NCBI GenBank assembly: GCA_963815785.1 | Contig: CAWFHZ010000007.1 | Location: 248,001 to 312,000 of the forward strand | Origin: DATFVA01 sp963815785 | GTDB taxonomy: Bacteria > Bacteroidota > Ignavibacteria > Ignavibacteriales > Ignavibacteriaceae | Length of the DNA: 64,000 nt | Reading direction: 5' to 3' | Shown here: piece after piece, positions 38,089 to 47,996 of the stretch | Layout of the letters: each line of letters begins with the position of its first letter | Position numbering within the stretch: the stretch's first letter is position 1 | Notes under the pieces: model-generated | What the model was told of the DNA's origin: nothing | The model's database searches: none | What the model saw: only the letters and a program-made list of their open reading frames with translations | Made by a program: the position numbers and the translations under genes

Positions 38089-39756
38089 TTATTTTAACAT
38101 AGGAATTTTAACATTCATTTTTTTTGCATTATTTATTGCTCTTTCGTATCCGGCATCTGAATGCCGTACGATTCCCATTCCGGGATCATAGGTAAGAACT
38201 CTTTCAAGTCTTCTTTCAGCTTCTTTTGTTCCATCAGCAACAATTACCATCCCGGCATGAATTGATTTGCCTATACCGACACCACCGCCATGATGCACCG
38301 AAACCCAGCTTGCCCCACCAATAGCATTTAACATAGCATTCAATATTGGCCAGTCGGCAATTGCATCGCTTCCGTCTTTCATGTTTTCCGTTTCACGATT
38401 AGGTGAAGCAACGGAACCGCAATCAAGATGATCTCTTCCGATTACTATTGGTGCACTAACTTTGCCGGTAGCCACAAGGTCATTAAATATTTTCCCCATC
38501 TTAGCACGTTCACCATAACCAAGCCAGCAAATTCTGGCCGGCAATCCCTGGAAATGAACTTTCTCTTGTGCCATTTTAATCCAGTTAACCAAAGATTTCT
38601 TTTCCGGAAAAGTCTCTAATATTGCGCGATCAGTTTCATATATATCATTCGGATCTCCTGATAAAGCAGCCCAACGAAAAGGACCCATTCCATCACAGAA
38701 AAGTGGACGAATGAATTCAGGAACAAATCCGGGAATATCGAATGCGTTGATTAACCCGTTTTCTTTTGCTTCCCCGCGGATATTATTTCCGTAATCGAAA
38801 ACAATTGAACCTTTTTTCTGAAATCCCAGCATAGCTTCAACATGTTTCACAATTGTTTCCCTTGATAACTTAATGTACTTATCCGGATTATCTTTTCTTA
38901 ACTTAACTGCTTCTTCAAAGGATAAACCGGATGGAACATATCCGTTTAATACATCGTGTGCAGATGTCTGATCTGTAACTACATCAGGAATGATATTTTT
39001 ATTTAGAATCTGTTGATGGATTTCACCGGCATTGCCGATTAATCCAATTGATAACGCCCTGCCTTCTTTCTTTGCATTCAGAATTTTTTCAAGAGCTTCG
39101 TCAAGGTTATCAGAAATTTCATCAATATAACCGGTTTCCAATCTTTTTTCTATTCTTTTCCTGTCAACTTCAACTCCAAGAAAAGCAGCTCCGTTCATTG
39201 TTGCTGCCATAGGTTGAGCTCCGCCCATTCCTCCTAATCCTGCAGTAAGAACGAATTTGCCTTTAAAGTCTCCATCAAAATATTTTCGTCCGCATTCTGC
39301 AAAGGTTTCATAAGTTCCCTGTAAAATTCCCTGTGTACCAATATATATCCAGCTTCCTGCAGTCATTTGCCCAAACATAGTCAAACCCATTCCTTCCAAC
39401 CTTCGGAACTCGTCCCAGGTTGCCCAGTCAGGAACTAGCATTGAATTGGAAATTAAAACTCGTGGTGCATCCGGATAGGTTTTAAATATTCCAACAGGTT
39501 TACCTGATTGTACCAAAAGGGTTTCATCATTTTCCAGGTTCTTTAATGACTCAACTATCGCTTCGTAGCAATCCCAATTGCGAGCGGCTTTGCCACTACC
39601 ACCATAAATTATTAATTCTGAAGGATTCTCCGCCACTTCATTATCAAGATTATTCATAAGCATCCGCATTGCTGCTTCCTGTATCCATCCTTTGCATGAT
39701 AATTTTGTTCCGTGAGGAGCTTTAATTGATATATTCTTTGATTTTACTGAACTCAT
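38089..39756 (-). CDS. hutU: Urocanate hydratase
   Basis: 555 residues, the normal length. HutU converts urocanate to imidazolonepropionate in histidine breakdown, using a tightly bound NAD+. Family blocks seen include the NAD-binding YGGSGKAARNWDCYEAI, GQMTAGSWIYIGTQGI, TAGLGGMGGAQPMAATMNG, DQTSAHD, RDHLDCGSVASPNRETE and VHHGGGVGIGKSIHAGMV. No hutH, hutI or hutG is present in the window. It lies downstream of add and a small unknown gene on the same strand. Confidence 0.96.
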   Translation of the reverse strand: MSSVKSKNISIKAPHGTKLSCKGWIQEAAMRMLMNNLDNEVAENPSELIIYGGSGKAARNWDCYEAIVESLKNLENDETLLVQSGKPVGIFKTYPDAPRVLISNSMLVPDWATWDEFRRLEGMGLTMFGQMTAGSWIYIGTQGILQGTYETFAECGRKYFDGDFKGKFVLTAGLGGMGGAQPMAATMNGAAFLGVEVDRKRIEKRLETGYIDEISDNLDEALEKILNAKKEGRALSIGLIGNAGEIHQQILNKNIIPDVVTDQTSAHDVLNGYVPSGLSFEEAVKLRKDNPDKYIKLSRETIVKHVEAMLGFQKKGSIVFDYGNNIRGEAKENGLINAFDIPGFVPEFIRPLFCDGMGPFRWAALSGDPNDIYETDRAILETFPEKKSLVNWIKMAQEKVHFQGLPARICWLGYGERAKMGKIFNDLVATGKVSAPIVIGRDHLDCGSVASPNRETENMKDGSDAIADWPILNAMLNAIGGASWVSVHHGGGVGIGKSIHAGMVIVADGTKEAERRLERVLTYDPGMGIVRHSDAGYERAINNAKKMNVKIPMLK

Positions 39757-39757
39757 T

Positions 39758-40093
39758 TTATCCTCTGAAATGATTTTCTAAAATGTTTTCATATTGCTTC
39801 AACATAGATTTATAAAGCCATTTTTTTAAAAACCAGCTTCCGTTCATTTCTTTCTTTAAGAATTTTACATTTTCATTCAATTGATTTAAAAGTCTTGTTC
39901 TCTCATCCTTGGTAAGCTTTATTGTCTCTGTTGAATCAGACAACTTTTCAAGTATGGAATTAAATGCGCGTGTTTCTGCAAAATATTGGTTGTTTCCATC
40001 AAGTTGTTTAAGAACCTGTTTGGAAAAAGTTGTTAATAATTTCTTTTCATTTTTATCAAATTCAAAATTATAATTGGTGAACAGTTTTTTCAT
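39758..40093 (-). CDS. Small protein of unknown function between add and hutU
   Basis: 111 residues, rich in Lys, Glu, Asn and Phe, mostly helical in appearance, with no signal peptide, membrane span or known motif. It begins two bases before the end of add on this strand and ends one base before hutU starts, so the three are tightly coupled. I do not recognise it. Confidence 0.6.
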   Translation of the reverse strand: MKKLFTNYNFEFDKNEKKLLTTFSKQVLKQLDGNNQYFAETRAFNSILEKLSDSTETIKLTKDERTRLLNQLNENVKFLKKEMNGSWFLKKWLYKSMLKQYENILENHFRG

Positions 40094-40095
40094 TG

Positions 40096-41193
40096 TTAAT
40101 CAGCTTGCCTTGTTGATGAATTCAAAATTTCCCTGGTCTTTTTAAAACCGGGTTTAATAATATTATAAATATAATGCAGTCTTTCATTGTAATGTATGAA
40201 AGCAGACTTCATGGAATTAAGTGTTATTTTTTCAATATCGTCAATTGTAATCCCGAAATATTTTTGAGCGGTAATAAATTCTTTCGTCATTGTGGTATTA
40301 CTCATTAATCTGTCATCTGTATTAATAGTAACCCTGAATTTGTTATCATATAAAATTTTAAATGGATGATTCTCAAGTTTGTCCACTGCCCCTGTATGAA
40401 GATTACTCAGAAGACATATTTCAAGCGGAATTCTTTTATCAAGTATATATTGTGCAAGTTCACCAAATACAAATGAATTCCCGCTTTTATCAGATACTAT
40501 ATCTTCAGCAAGATGAGTTGCATGCCCTATCCTGTGGGCACCGCACCATTGAATAGCCTGCCAAATAGATTCTTTTCCGAAAGCTTCGCCGGCGTGGATA
40601 GTAATATTAAAATTAGACCTCTGAATAAACTGAAATGCATCAATGTGTTTCTTTGGCGGATATCCACCCTCTTCACCAGCCAGATCAAAACCAACCACTC
40701 CGCTGTCCCTGAAATTGACTGCAAGTTCAGCTATTTCAAGTGAGTTCTTCATATTGCGCATTGCACATAAAATTAAACCGTAACCAACTCCGAAATCTTT
40801 CTTTCCTTTTTCAAGTCCGTCAAGTACTGCAAGCACGGCATCTTCAGCATAGATGTTTTTGCTAGTGTGAAATACAGGAGCGAATCTTGTTTCCACATAA
40901 CATACACCGTCATTTTTCATATCTTCCATCATTTCATAAGCTACCCTCTGCAGATTCTCTTTTGTCTGCATCACCGCGGTTGTGTGATCAAAACCCTGTA
41001 AAAATTCAACAAGATTACCTTTATTTGCACCGCGATGAAACCATTCTGCCAGCTCATCAGGATCACTTGTCGGCAGTTTCTTATATTTTATTTCTTTTGC
41101 AAGTTCTATTATAGTCTGTGGTCTTAACCCACCGTCAAGATGATCGTGCAAAAGCACTTTAGGCAGCGAATTTATTACATTTTCGGTGGTCAA
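40096..41193 (-). CDS. add: Adenosine deaminase
   Basis: 365 residues. It hydrolyses adenosine to inosine and ammonia. The zinc ligand pair lies in LLHDHLDGG near residues 15-21; the substrate and catalytic motifs FDLAGEEGGYPP, ITIHAGEAFGKES, HRIGHATHL and INTDDRLMS are all seen. The length is typical of Add. It begins the minus-strand run with the small unknown gene, hutU and serA. A 5'-methylthioadenosine or other adenosine-like substrate cannot be excluded. Confidence 0.9.
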   Translation of the reverse strand: MTTENVINSLPKVLLHDHLDGGLRPQTIIELAKEIKYKKLPTSDPDELAEWFHRGANKGNLVEFLQGFDHTTAVMQTKENLQRVAYEMMEDMKNDGVCYVETRFAPVFHTSKNIYAEDAVLAVLDGLEKGKKDFGVGYGLILCAMRNMKNSLEIAELAVNFRDSGVVGFDLAGEEGGYPPKKHIDAFQFIQRSNFNITIHAGEAFGKESIWQAIQWCGAHRIGHATHLAEDIVSDKSGNSFVFGELAQYILDKRIPLEICLLSNLHTGAVDKLENHPFKILYDNKFRVTINTDDRLMSNTTMTKEFITAQKYFGITIDDIEKITLNSMKSAFIHYNERLHYIYNIIKPGFKKTREILNSSTRQAD

Positions 41194-41331
41194 AATTTCC
41201 TCTTTTTTAGAAATTAAAAATATCCTTTAAATGATGGAAAATCAATTTAAGTGATTATTATTTCCTGCTATTTAATAATGAATAAAGGCGATGGATTGGG
41301 AGACATCACAAATTCATCGCTTTTCATATTC

Positions 41332-41360
41332 TTGACTATACATCGTCAAAACAGTAACTT
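41332..41360 (+). promoter_or_regulatory. Candidate sigma70-type promoter
   Basis: TTGACT at 41332-41337 and TAACTT at 41355-41360 are separated by 17 bases. It lies about 37 bases before the TPR gene in the region between divergent genes. The -10 match is imperfect. Confidence 0.35.
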
Positions 41361-41396
41361 TAATGACATTAATTTGATTTAATAGATGGAGTAAGA

Positions 41397-42569
41397 ATGC
41401 AAAAATCAAAATTATACGCAATAATATTTGTCTTATTGGCAGGTTTAGCTTTTGTCGGCTTTGACTGTGCTTCAACTGAGATGACAAGTGCTAAATTATA
41501 CATTCAACAAAAAAATTATGACAAAGCTCTTGATGCATTAAAGAAAGAAGTGGAAAAAAATCCGCAAAGTGCCGAAGGATATTATTATCTCGGTGTAGTT
41601 CATGGAGAAAAAGAGCAATATAATGATATGATTGAATCTTTTGATAAATCTCTCGCTATAAATGATGTATATAAATCACAAATTCAGGATTCAAAAAAAT
41701 ATTATTGGGCTAATATGTTCAATAAAGGCGTAAGTTATTATCAGAAAGGTGTGAATACTACAAACGAAGATAGCAGCAAAATCTTTTTTGATAAATCTAT
41801 AAATATGTTTGAGTATGCAACCAGGTTAGAACCTGATTCAACTGATACATACAAGAATCTTGCTTTCGTTTATATGGGTGCCGGGGAAAATGATAAAGCA
41901 ATTGCGCCGCTCCAGAAGATGATTGATATTGAGCACTCACTTGATGGCTACAAATATCTTGGTATTATTTATTATGATCAGGGTATACTTGCAAAATCTA
42001 AATTTTCAGATTCACACAATCCCCAGGATAGCGTAACTGCAGCAGAAAGCTTCAACAAAGCTATAAAGGTTCTTGAAGAAGGAAGAAAATATTTTCCGGA
42101 GAATCCAGATCTGCTTTTAAATTTATCAAATTCATATATTAACGCAGGCAAAGTTGAAGTAGCTCTTGATGTATTTAAAACCGGTGTTGAAAAAGATCCA
42201 AGCAACAAATATTACCGTTATAATTATGGTGTCCTTCTGCTTGGGAAAAATGATTTTGAAGGTGCAGTTGAACAATTTAAAAAAGCAATTGATCTTGATT
42301 CTGAATATCAAAATGCAATTTATAACCTTGCCGTTACTTATGTGAAATGGGGAACAGCAATTAACAAGCTCTCTGAAGATAAGGGTGAGATGGAAAATAC
42401 TAATTACAAGGAAAAATACCGTCAGGCTCTTCCGTATCTTGAAAAATCTGTTGAATTACAGCCAAAAGATGCTCCCGTTTGGGAATTGCTGGGAAAAGTA
42501 TACACAGTATTAAATATGAAAGATGATGCTCAGAATGCATTTGATAAAGCTGATGCATTGAGAAAATAG
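41397..42569 (+). CDS. TPR-repeat protein, exported
   Basis: 390 residues. An N-terminal hydrophobic segment (residues 8-24) is followed by Cys at 25 in a poor lipobox (GFDC), so it may be a signal peptide or lipoprotein anchor. The rest is TPR helices: about eight units such as AKLYIQQKNYDKALDALKKEV, AEGYYYLGVVHGEKEQYNDMI and YRYNYGVLLLGKNDFEGAVEQFKKAI. It is probably a periplasmic or outer-membrane scaffold. It precedes a DUF3467 gene in the same direction. Confidence 0.8.
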   Translation: MQKSKLYAIIFVLLAGLAFVGFDCASTEMTSAKLYIQQKNYDKALDALKKEVEKNPQSAEGYYYLGVVHGEKEQYNDMIESFDKSLAINDVYKSQIQDSKKYYWANMFNKGVSYYQKGVNTTNEDSSKIFFDKSINMFEYATRLEPDSTDTYKNLAFVYMGAGENDKAIAPLQKMIDIEHSLDGYKYLGIIYYDQGILAKSKFSDSHNPQDSVTAAESFNKAIKVLEEGRKYFPENPDLLLNLSNSYINAGKVEVALDVFKTGVEKDPSNKYYRYNYGVLLLGKNDFEGAVEQFKKAIDLDSEYQNAIYNLAVTYVKWGTAINKLSEDKGEMENTNYKEKYRQALPYLEKSVELQPKDAPVWELLGKVYTVLNMKDDAQNAFDKADALRK

Positions 42570-42599
42570 TTTTTAGAACAGAAAGAATTGGAATTTATA

Positions 42600-42929
42600 A
42601 TGGCTCAGAACAATCAAAATCCACAGGGACAGCAAATAAATATTGAACTTGGAGAAAAAGAAGCAGAGGGAATTTATTCTAATCTTGCAATAATTACTCA
42701 TTCACCTGCTGAATTTGTAATTGATTTCACGCGGATAGTTCCGGGAGTTCCGAAAGCAAAAGTTTACGCCAGGATTTTAACAACTCCCCAGCACGCCAAA
42801 ATGCTTTTAAAGGCTCTCAAAGATAACATTGATAAATACGAAGCAAGGTTTGGTGAAATTAAGATAGATGCACCTCAGAATCAGCATTTCGGATTTGTCC
42901 CGCCGAAGAAGGATGAAAAAGTAAATTAA
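42600..42929 (+). CDS. DUF3467 domain-containing protein
   Basis: 110 residues from the ATG at 42600, preferred over the upstream TTG at 42588 because the peptide then begins MAQNN like relatives. The core (IELGEKEAEGIYSNLAIITHSPAEFVIDFTRIVPGVPKAKVYARILTTPQHAKMLLKAL) is the DUF3467 fold, found across Bacteroidota and archaea. Function is unknown. A strong terminator follows. Confidence 0.88.
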   Translation: MAQNNQNPQGQQINIELGEKEAEGIYSNLAIITHSPAEFVIDFTRIVPGVPKAKVYARILTTPQHAKMLLKALKDNIDKYEARFGEIKIDAPQNQHFGFVPPKKDEKVN

Positions 42930-42934
42930 ATCAG

Positions 42935-42966
42935 AAGCGGCAGTTTTATCTGCCGCTTTTTTGTTT
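42935..42966 (+). terminator. Intrinsic terminator after the DUF3467 gene
   Basis: A 9-bp stem (AAGCGGCAG with CTGCCGCTT) around TTTTAT followed by TTTTTTGTTTT. The convergent lptG gene ends about 75 bases beyond. Confidence 0.93.
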
Positions 42967-43040
42967 TAAAAAAAATCGCGTGTAAAAAACTCACCACCTT
43001 GTTGAAACAATGAAAGGTGCAAATTATTTACCCGCCAGAA

Positions 43041-44123
43041 TCATTGCTTCAGTTTTACCAGGTTATATATTGCAGCAGCAAGGAATATAAAATTAGCAAA
43101 CCATGCAGTTAATAAAGGATCCAGAGCTCCGTTTTTGCCAAACGCCTGGCTGATTTTCATAAATACCAGGTAAAGAAAAGTTATTAATATGTTTATGCCA
43201 ACCTGAACAGCAAGACCGCCCCGTCTTTTATTTGCAGAAATTGGTAATCCGAACAATACAATAATCAGACTTGCCATAGGGAATGAAAACCTGGAATAAT
43301 ATTCTATTAACGAATCTGTTGCATCATTTCCTGCACGCTGCTGATTTTCAATACTGCTTTTCAAATCACTCAAATCCATTTCCTCAGGTTTCTGCTGTTT
43401 CGTCAGAAGTTCAGACGGAGTAAAATTTAAACTGTCAATCTTCATTTCATTAAAATATTTTGCCGTTTGGGTATTCTGATGAAATATTCTTTCAATTCCG
43501 TTTCTGGCAATCCACAGGTGATGGAGAGTATCATACTGCATTCTCACTGCATCAATCCTGTAATCCATTTTCGTTATATCCTTTTTATCAAACCCTTGTA
43601 TGCTGATTCTGTTTGCCTGTAATTGAGAGTTATCGAAATAAGAAATATTAACAATTCTTGTTTTCGAATCCTGGAAAAAAATATTGCTTCCTGAAAAATT
43701 GAATCCTTTTTTTAAATAATTCATTTCAATATCTAACTTTGTTTTATTCGCCATCGGTACAACGTAGCCCGCAAAGTAAATTGAAAAAATACTTATAAAA
43801 AAGGCCGTAATAAGAAACGGCAGCATAAACCGGTACATGCTTACACCGCTTGCCTTAATTGCTGTAAGTTCGCTTAGCTGGGCTGATTTGGCAGTGGTAA
43901 ACAAAGCTCCGAACAACACAGCAATGGGTGTAATCAGTTTTATAATGTCCGGGGAAAATACCAAATAGTAATGTAGTATAACCGGGGCAGAGACATTCTG
44001 GTCAATGAAATCATCGAGGTTTTCCATCATATCTATTACAACAAAAATAAGAGTGAAGGCAATCAACCCGAAGAAAATGGTCTGAAGAAATTGCTTGACT
44101 AAATATTTATCAAGTATTTTCAT
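43041..44123 (-). CDS. lptG: LPS export permease LptG-like
   Basis: 361 residues from ATG at 44123; the upstream GTG at 44153 would lengthen it by 10 residues and increase overlap with the neighbouring gene, and MKILDKYLVKQFL aligns with LptG starts. Six membrane spans flank a periplasmic beta-jellyroll domain of roughly 140 residues (about 100-245). Together with LptF and LptB it extracts LPS from the inner membrane. The gene overlaps the downstream end of the LptF-like gene, which precedes it on this strand. LptF and LptG are hard to tell apart by eye. Confidence 0.82.
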   Translation of the reverse strand: MKILDKYLVKQFLQTIFFGLIAFTLIFVVIDMMENLDDFIDQNVSAPVILHYYLVFSPDIIKLITPIAVLFGALFTTAKSAQLSELTAIKASGVSMYRFMLPFLITAFFISIFSIYFAGYVVPMANKTKLDIEMNYLKKGFNFSGSNIFFQDSKTRIVNISYFDNSQLQANRISIQGFDKKDITKMDYRIDAVRMQYDTLHHLWIARNGIERIFHQNTQTAKYFNEMKIDSLNFTPSELLTKQQKPEEMDLSDLKSSIENQQRAGNDATDSLIEYYSRFSFPMASLIIVLFGLPISANKRRGGLAVQVGINILITFLYLVFMKISQAFGKNGALDPLLTAWFANFIFLAAAIYNLVKLKQ

Positions 44124-45495
44124 GACCGTTCTCAGTATCTCCTTCGTTTCCACGAAATTGTTTCGGAATTATTTTTTGTATCCAGTTGAAGTTAATTGTT
44201 ACAGCTTCACTTACAGTTTTTATTGTTAATAAAATTCCAGCAATAGTTAAAAGAATATTTGCTGACCACATTCCCCAGAAAGGTGAAAAAAAGTTTCTCT
44301 CCGCAAGTTTTTCTCCACCAATAAGGAAAGCCCAGTATATAAGAAAAAAGAAAAGACTTATGCTTGCAGCCACACCAAAACCGCCTTTTTTTGTCATTGT
44401 TCCAAGGGGAGCTCCTATCAGAACAAAAACAATGCAGGCTGCCGGCAGTGCATACTTTTTGTATATCTCTACTTCATATTTATTAATTTCGTTCCGTTTT
44501 GATTCCAATCTTCTGAATCTCGAAACCAGTGAATTCCGTTCATTACGAAGTCTGTCCTGCAGTCTTGTATAAACAAGATTTTTTGCACGTATAGTGGTTT
44601 CAGTTTCATTTTTAACCATACTGGAATCGATATAAAAATATTTTTCTGCCTCACTTATCAGATCTTTTTGATATTGAACTTCGGAGACATTCAGGCTGTC
44701 AACAATTTCTCTCATAGCCGAAGCGCTCAATTCCCTTTCTCCTCTTGGACTTCCGAGAGCAGACTGCTGAAAAGTAAATTGCGCTCCATCCATTGCTATC
44801 CTGTGCCTGTCAAACCTTACTCTTCTGTAAAGATTTGTTTTAGATGCATCCGATTCATGGATTTCACCATTTTCAAGATTCATTATTAGCTTAGTCTGGT
44901 CTTTAGAAAAATAAATTTTTCCTCTCTGTGCAGTAACAACTTTTATTTCCCTTGGATCAGAATAATCATAGATTGTTACTTCTTTTAATTCATTCGTTTG
45001 CTGGTTTATCTCCCGGGCAAGTATTGCATAGTTGGAAACTTCCTGTGAAAAGACACCCGGTTCAAGTGAAAGGGTTGGCTTCTGCCTGGAAATATCCTGC
45101 ATAAGAATTTTGGCCTGGTGGTTTGCGTCAGGCAGAACATCATTGTTAAATATTAAAAGAAGGTAACCAATTATGATTGAAGCAAATAAAGGAGCAATCA
45201 TCATTTTATATAAACTTGTACCGGAGGATTTTATAATCGTTACTTCATTATTTTGCGACATATTCCCGAATGCCATTAATGTGGCAACCAGTGTAGACAT
45301 AGGTACTACTAGCACAACCATCCATGCAAGATTAAAAGCAATCAGTTTAAGAATTACTAAAAGTCCCAGTCCCTTTCCTACCAGTCTGTCAGCAAACTTC
45401 ATCAGAAACTGAAGTATAAAAATGCACATTAGGGTTATATTGGAAAATATAAACGGTGCTAAATGATTTCGTAATATGTATTTAAATAAAATCAC
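44110..45495 (-). CDS. lptF: LPS export permease LptF-like
   Basis: 461 residues with the LptF/LptG architecture: two to three N-terminal spans (YILRNHLAPFIFSNITLMCIFILQFLMKFADRL), a long periplasmic domain including a charged helical stretch (about residues 255-330) and three C-terminal spans ending near IKTVSEAVTINFNW. The larger soluble domain and N-terminal segment suggest LptF. It overlaps lptG by 14 bases with the chosen lptG start. The pair would form the membrane part of the LPS transporter. Confidence 0.82.
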   Translation of the reverse strand: MILFKYILRNHLAPFIFSNITLMCIFILQFLMKFADRLVGKGLGLLVILKLIAFNLAWMVVLVVPMSTLVATLMAFGNMSQNNEVTIIKSSGTSLYKMMIAPLFASIIIGYLLLIFNNDVLPDANHQAKILMQDISRQKPTLSLEPGVFSQEVSNYAILAREINQQTNELKEVTIYDYSDPREIKVVTAQRGKIYFSKDQTKLIMNLENGEIHESDASKTNLYRRVRFDRHRIAMDGAQFTFQQSALGSPRGERELSASAMREIVDSLNVSEVQYQKDLISEAEKYFYIDSSMVKNETETTIRAKNLVYTRLQDRLRNERNSLVSRFRRLESKRNEINKYEVEIYKKYALPAACIVFVLIGAPLGTMTKKGGFGVAASISLFFFLIYWAFLIGGEKLAERNFFSPFWGMWSANILLTIAGILLTIKTVSEAVTINFNWIQKIIPKQFRGNEGDTENGHENT

Positions 45496-45585
45496 CGCGT
45501 CAATATATGAAAGCGATAAAAGTTTAACAAGGAATTGATTTAACCAGATGAATTCGGGAGCACCATTTTATATATTTGTATACTT

Positions 45586-46602
45586 ATGTTAAATAAATCT
45601 GCATTTATCCTTTTAACTAGCTTAATAGTTTTTAGCTGCGGAATCGGCAGTACTAACAGGATTGAATTACAAAAAGATGCTTCGTATCCGCGGTGGTTGT
45701 CATCGGCAACGTTTAGTTCCGACCAAACATCTGGAATTACTTTTATAAAAGAGACTTCTGCTGGTGATAAATATTTTCTGCTGGCGGATGATACGGGTGG
45801 TATTCTGCACCTAAAGATATCCAGGGACACGGTTTTCTCAATCACTCCGGCAATTTTTTCACAAAAGTTTCAGTCATATATAGATACTTTTCCAAAAGCA
45901 GATTTTGAGGAAATCGTATATGATAAAAAAAATAACCAGGTATATTTATCAATTGAGGGAAATGGTAATTATCCTGAAAAATATGCAGGAATTTACCAGG
46001 TATACTTCAAGGATAATGATGTTTTATCTGATACTCTTACTGACATAAAAAAAATAAACATTACTCCAAAAGATGTATTCGAAAAATATATAAGAAATAA
46101 TATCGGGTATGAGGGTTTGGCTCTGGACGATAATTATTTCTATTTAGGGCTTGAAGGGTTTTCCCGGAATAATATCTTTGCTGACAGTACGGTCCTATTT
46201 ATTGCCGATAGAAAAACATCGAAAATTATTAAACAGATAAATACCAAATCACTCGGTATACATACTATTTGTGGATTATTTTCAGATAAAAATTATTCTG
46301 TGTATGGAGTGGACAGAAATAATAAATCATTATTTCACATTACTTTCAACAGAGAACTAAATATTAAAGATACTTCTAAAGTAAAAATTGAAACTAATAT
46401 ACCAAGTTATAGTTCTTTTGATTATGTTGCATCTATTGAGAGTATAACCATGGATCCCCAGAATAATATTTTTCTTGTGGATGATCCCTGGAAGACTTTT
46501 TTTATCCCTTCAAAAGAAATATTAAATCAGCTTGATTCACTCACAGTGAACCAATTCAGGAATTTTGTTCCTGTTATTTATAAATACTTATTAGCAAAAT
46601 AA
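45586..46602 (+). CDS. Putative lipoprotein, SdiA-regulated/phytase-like beta-propeller fold
   Basis: 338 residues. The signal peptide ends in a clear lipobox (IVFSC, Cys18). The body has repeated propeller-like strands: FEEIVYDKKNNQVYLSIEGNG, NIGYEGLALDDNYFYLGLEG, YSVYGVDRNNKSLFHI and VASIESITMDPQNNIFLVDDP. The paired FEEIV and GYEGLAL segments resemble esterase-like phytase and SdiA-regulated propellers. No phosphate-binding or metal motif is clear. It is divergent from lptF and upstream of an M20 dipeptidase by 15 bases. Confidence 0.65.
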   Translation: MLNKSAFILLTSLIVFSCGIGSTNRIELQKDASYPRWLSSATFSSDQTSGITFIKETSAGDKYFLLADDTGGILHLKISRDTVFSITPAIFSQKFQSYIDTFPKADFEEIVYDKKNNQVYLSIEGNGNYPEKYAGIYQVYFKDNDVLSDTLTDIKKINITPKDVFEKYIRNNIGYEGLALDDNYFYLGLEGFSRNNIFADSTVLFIADRKTSKIIKQINTKSLGIHTICGLFSDKNYSVYGVDRNNKSLFHITFNRELNIKDTSKVKIETNIPSYSSFDYVASIESITMDPQNNIFLVDDPWKTFFIPSKEILNQLDSLTVNQFRNFVPVIYKYLLAK

Positions 46603-46617
46603 AACAGGAGTTGTCCG

Positions 46618-47988
46618 TTGGAAGATGTAATAAAATTTATTAAAGAAAACCAGGAACAATTTATTGAAGAACTGAAGGAATTGTTAAGGATTCCGAGTGT
46701 AAGCACGCTCCAGGAAAATAAAAATGATATAAACCGGGCTGCAAAATTTGTTGCAGATAAGCTAAAACAGGCTGGTTTAAACAGGGTTGAAATTTTTAAA
46801 ACTGAAGGACACCCGCTTGTTTACGGAGATTGGCTTGGGGCACCCGGCAAGCCTACTGTTTTAATTTATGGACATTATGATGTTCAGCCGGTGGACCCTA
46901 TTGAATTATGGAAATCTCCTCCATTTGAACCAGTAATAAAAGATGGTAAAATTTGGGCAAGAGGGGCTACTGATGATAAAGGACAAATGTTCATGCACAT
47001 TAAAAGTGTGGAATCATTTTTTAAAGGAAAAGGAAGTCTTCCTGTTAATGTTAAATTTATTATTGAGGGGGAAGAGGAAATAGGCAGCGAAAGTCTTGAG
47101 GCATTTATTAAAACTCATACTGATCTCTTAAAATGTGATGCCGTACTGGTTTCCGATACATCATTGTTTGAAAAGGGTGTTCCCACATTAACTTATGGAT
47201 TGCGGGGATTGAGTTATATGGAAGTTGAGGTGGTTGGTCCAAATAAAGATTTACATTCCGGTTCATTCGGCGGTGCGGTTGGAAATCCAATAAATATTCT
47301 TGCAGGTATGATAGCTAAACTTCAGGATAAAAACGGACATATAACAATTCCGGGATTTTATGATGATGTAAAAAAATTGACAAAGAAAGAAAGACAAAAC
47401 TATAAACGGCTCAATTTTTCCGAAAAGAGATTTGCAAAAGAAGTTGGAGTTAAGGAATTGCAGGGCGAAAAAGGTTTTACAACTCTTGAAAGAATATGGG
47501 CAAGACCAACGCTTGATTGCAACGGTATTATAGGAGGCTTTACAGGTAAAGGAGCTAAAACAGTTCTCCCATCTAAAGTTTCTGCAAAAATAAGTATGCG
47601 TCTGGTTCCCGATCAAAAACCTGCGAAAATAGCAAAAGCCTTTACAAAATATATAAATCATATTGCACCCAAATCAGTAAAAGTTAATGTTAAAGATCTG
47701 CATGGTGCTTCACCGTGTATTACTCCTCTTGAGGCATCTGCAACAATTGCGGCTTCAAAAGCTATGTCGAGAGCTTTTGGTAAAAAAACTGTATATATGC
47801 GTGAGGGTGGTTCAATTCCTATTGTTAACGTTTTCACTACCAAACTTAAATCGCCCGTGGTTTTAATGGGTTTGGGTTTGGATTCAGAGAATTTGCATTC
47901 CCCAAATGAACATTTTGATCTGAATCATTTCAAACTCGGAATAATGAGTTCAGCGTATTTCTTTGACGAATTTTCAAAAATCAAATAG
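46618..47988 (+). CDS. M20-family dipeptidase
   Basis: 456 residues from TTG at 46618. The zinc metallopeptidase motifs are present: YGHYDVQPVDP, RGATDDKGQ, EGEEEIGSES, and the dimerisation (lid) domain around DLHSGSFGGAVGNPINIL. The C-terminal GLDSENLHSPNEHFDLNHF matches the last zinc ligand region. Relatives are beta-Ala-Xaa/cytosolic nonspecific dipeptidases, so it probably cleaves short peptides in the cytoplasm. It follows the lipoprotein gene with AGGAG upstream. Confidence 0.92.
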   Translation: MEDVIKFIKENQEQFIEELKELLRIPSVSTLQENKNDINRAAKFVADKLKQAGLNRVEIFKTEGHPLVYGDWLGAPGKPTVLIYGHYDVQPVDPIELWKSPPFEPVIKDGKIWARGATDDKGQMFMHIKSVESFFKGKGSLPVNVKFIIEGEEEIGSESLEAFIKTHTDLLKCDAVLVSDTSLFEKGVPTLTYGLRGLSYMEVEVVGPNKDLHSGSFGGAVGNPINILAGMIAKLQDKNGHITIPGFYDDVKKLTKKERQNYKRLNFSEKRFAKEVGVKELQGEKGFTTLERIWARPTLDCNGIIGGFTGKGAKTVLPSKVSAKISMRLVPDQKPAKIAKAFTKYINHIAPKSVKVNVKDLHGASPCITPLEASATIAASKAMSRAFGKKTVYMREGGSIPIVNVFTTKLKSPVVLMGLGLDSENLHSPNEHFDLNHFKLGIMSSAYFFDEFSKIK

Positions 47989-47996
47989 TTTACAAA

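Noticed and set aside
44186..44572. A 128-codon plus-strand frame opposite lptF
   Set aside because: The minus-strand LptF reading has clear membrane topology and family features; the opposite frame does not resemble any protein.
45571..45578. TATATTTG as a Bacteroidota -7 promoter element for the lipoprotein gene at 45586
   Set aside because: It would place transcription start at the ATG and no -33 element is at the right distance.
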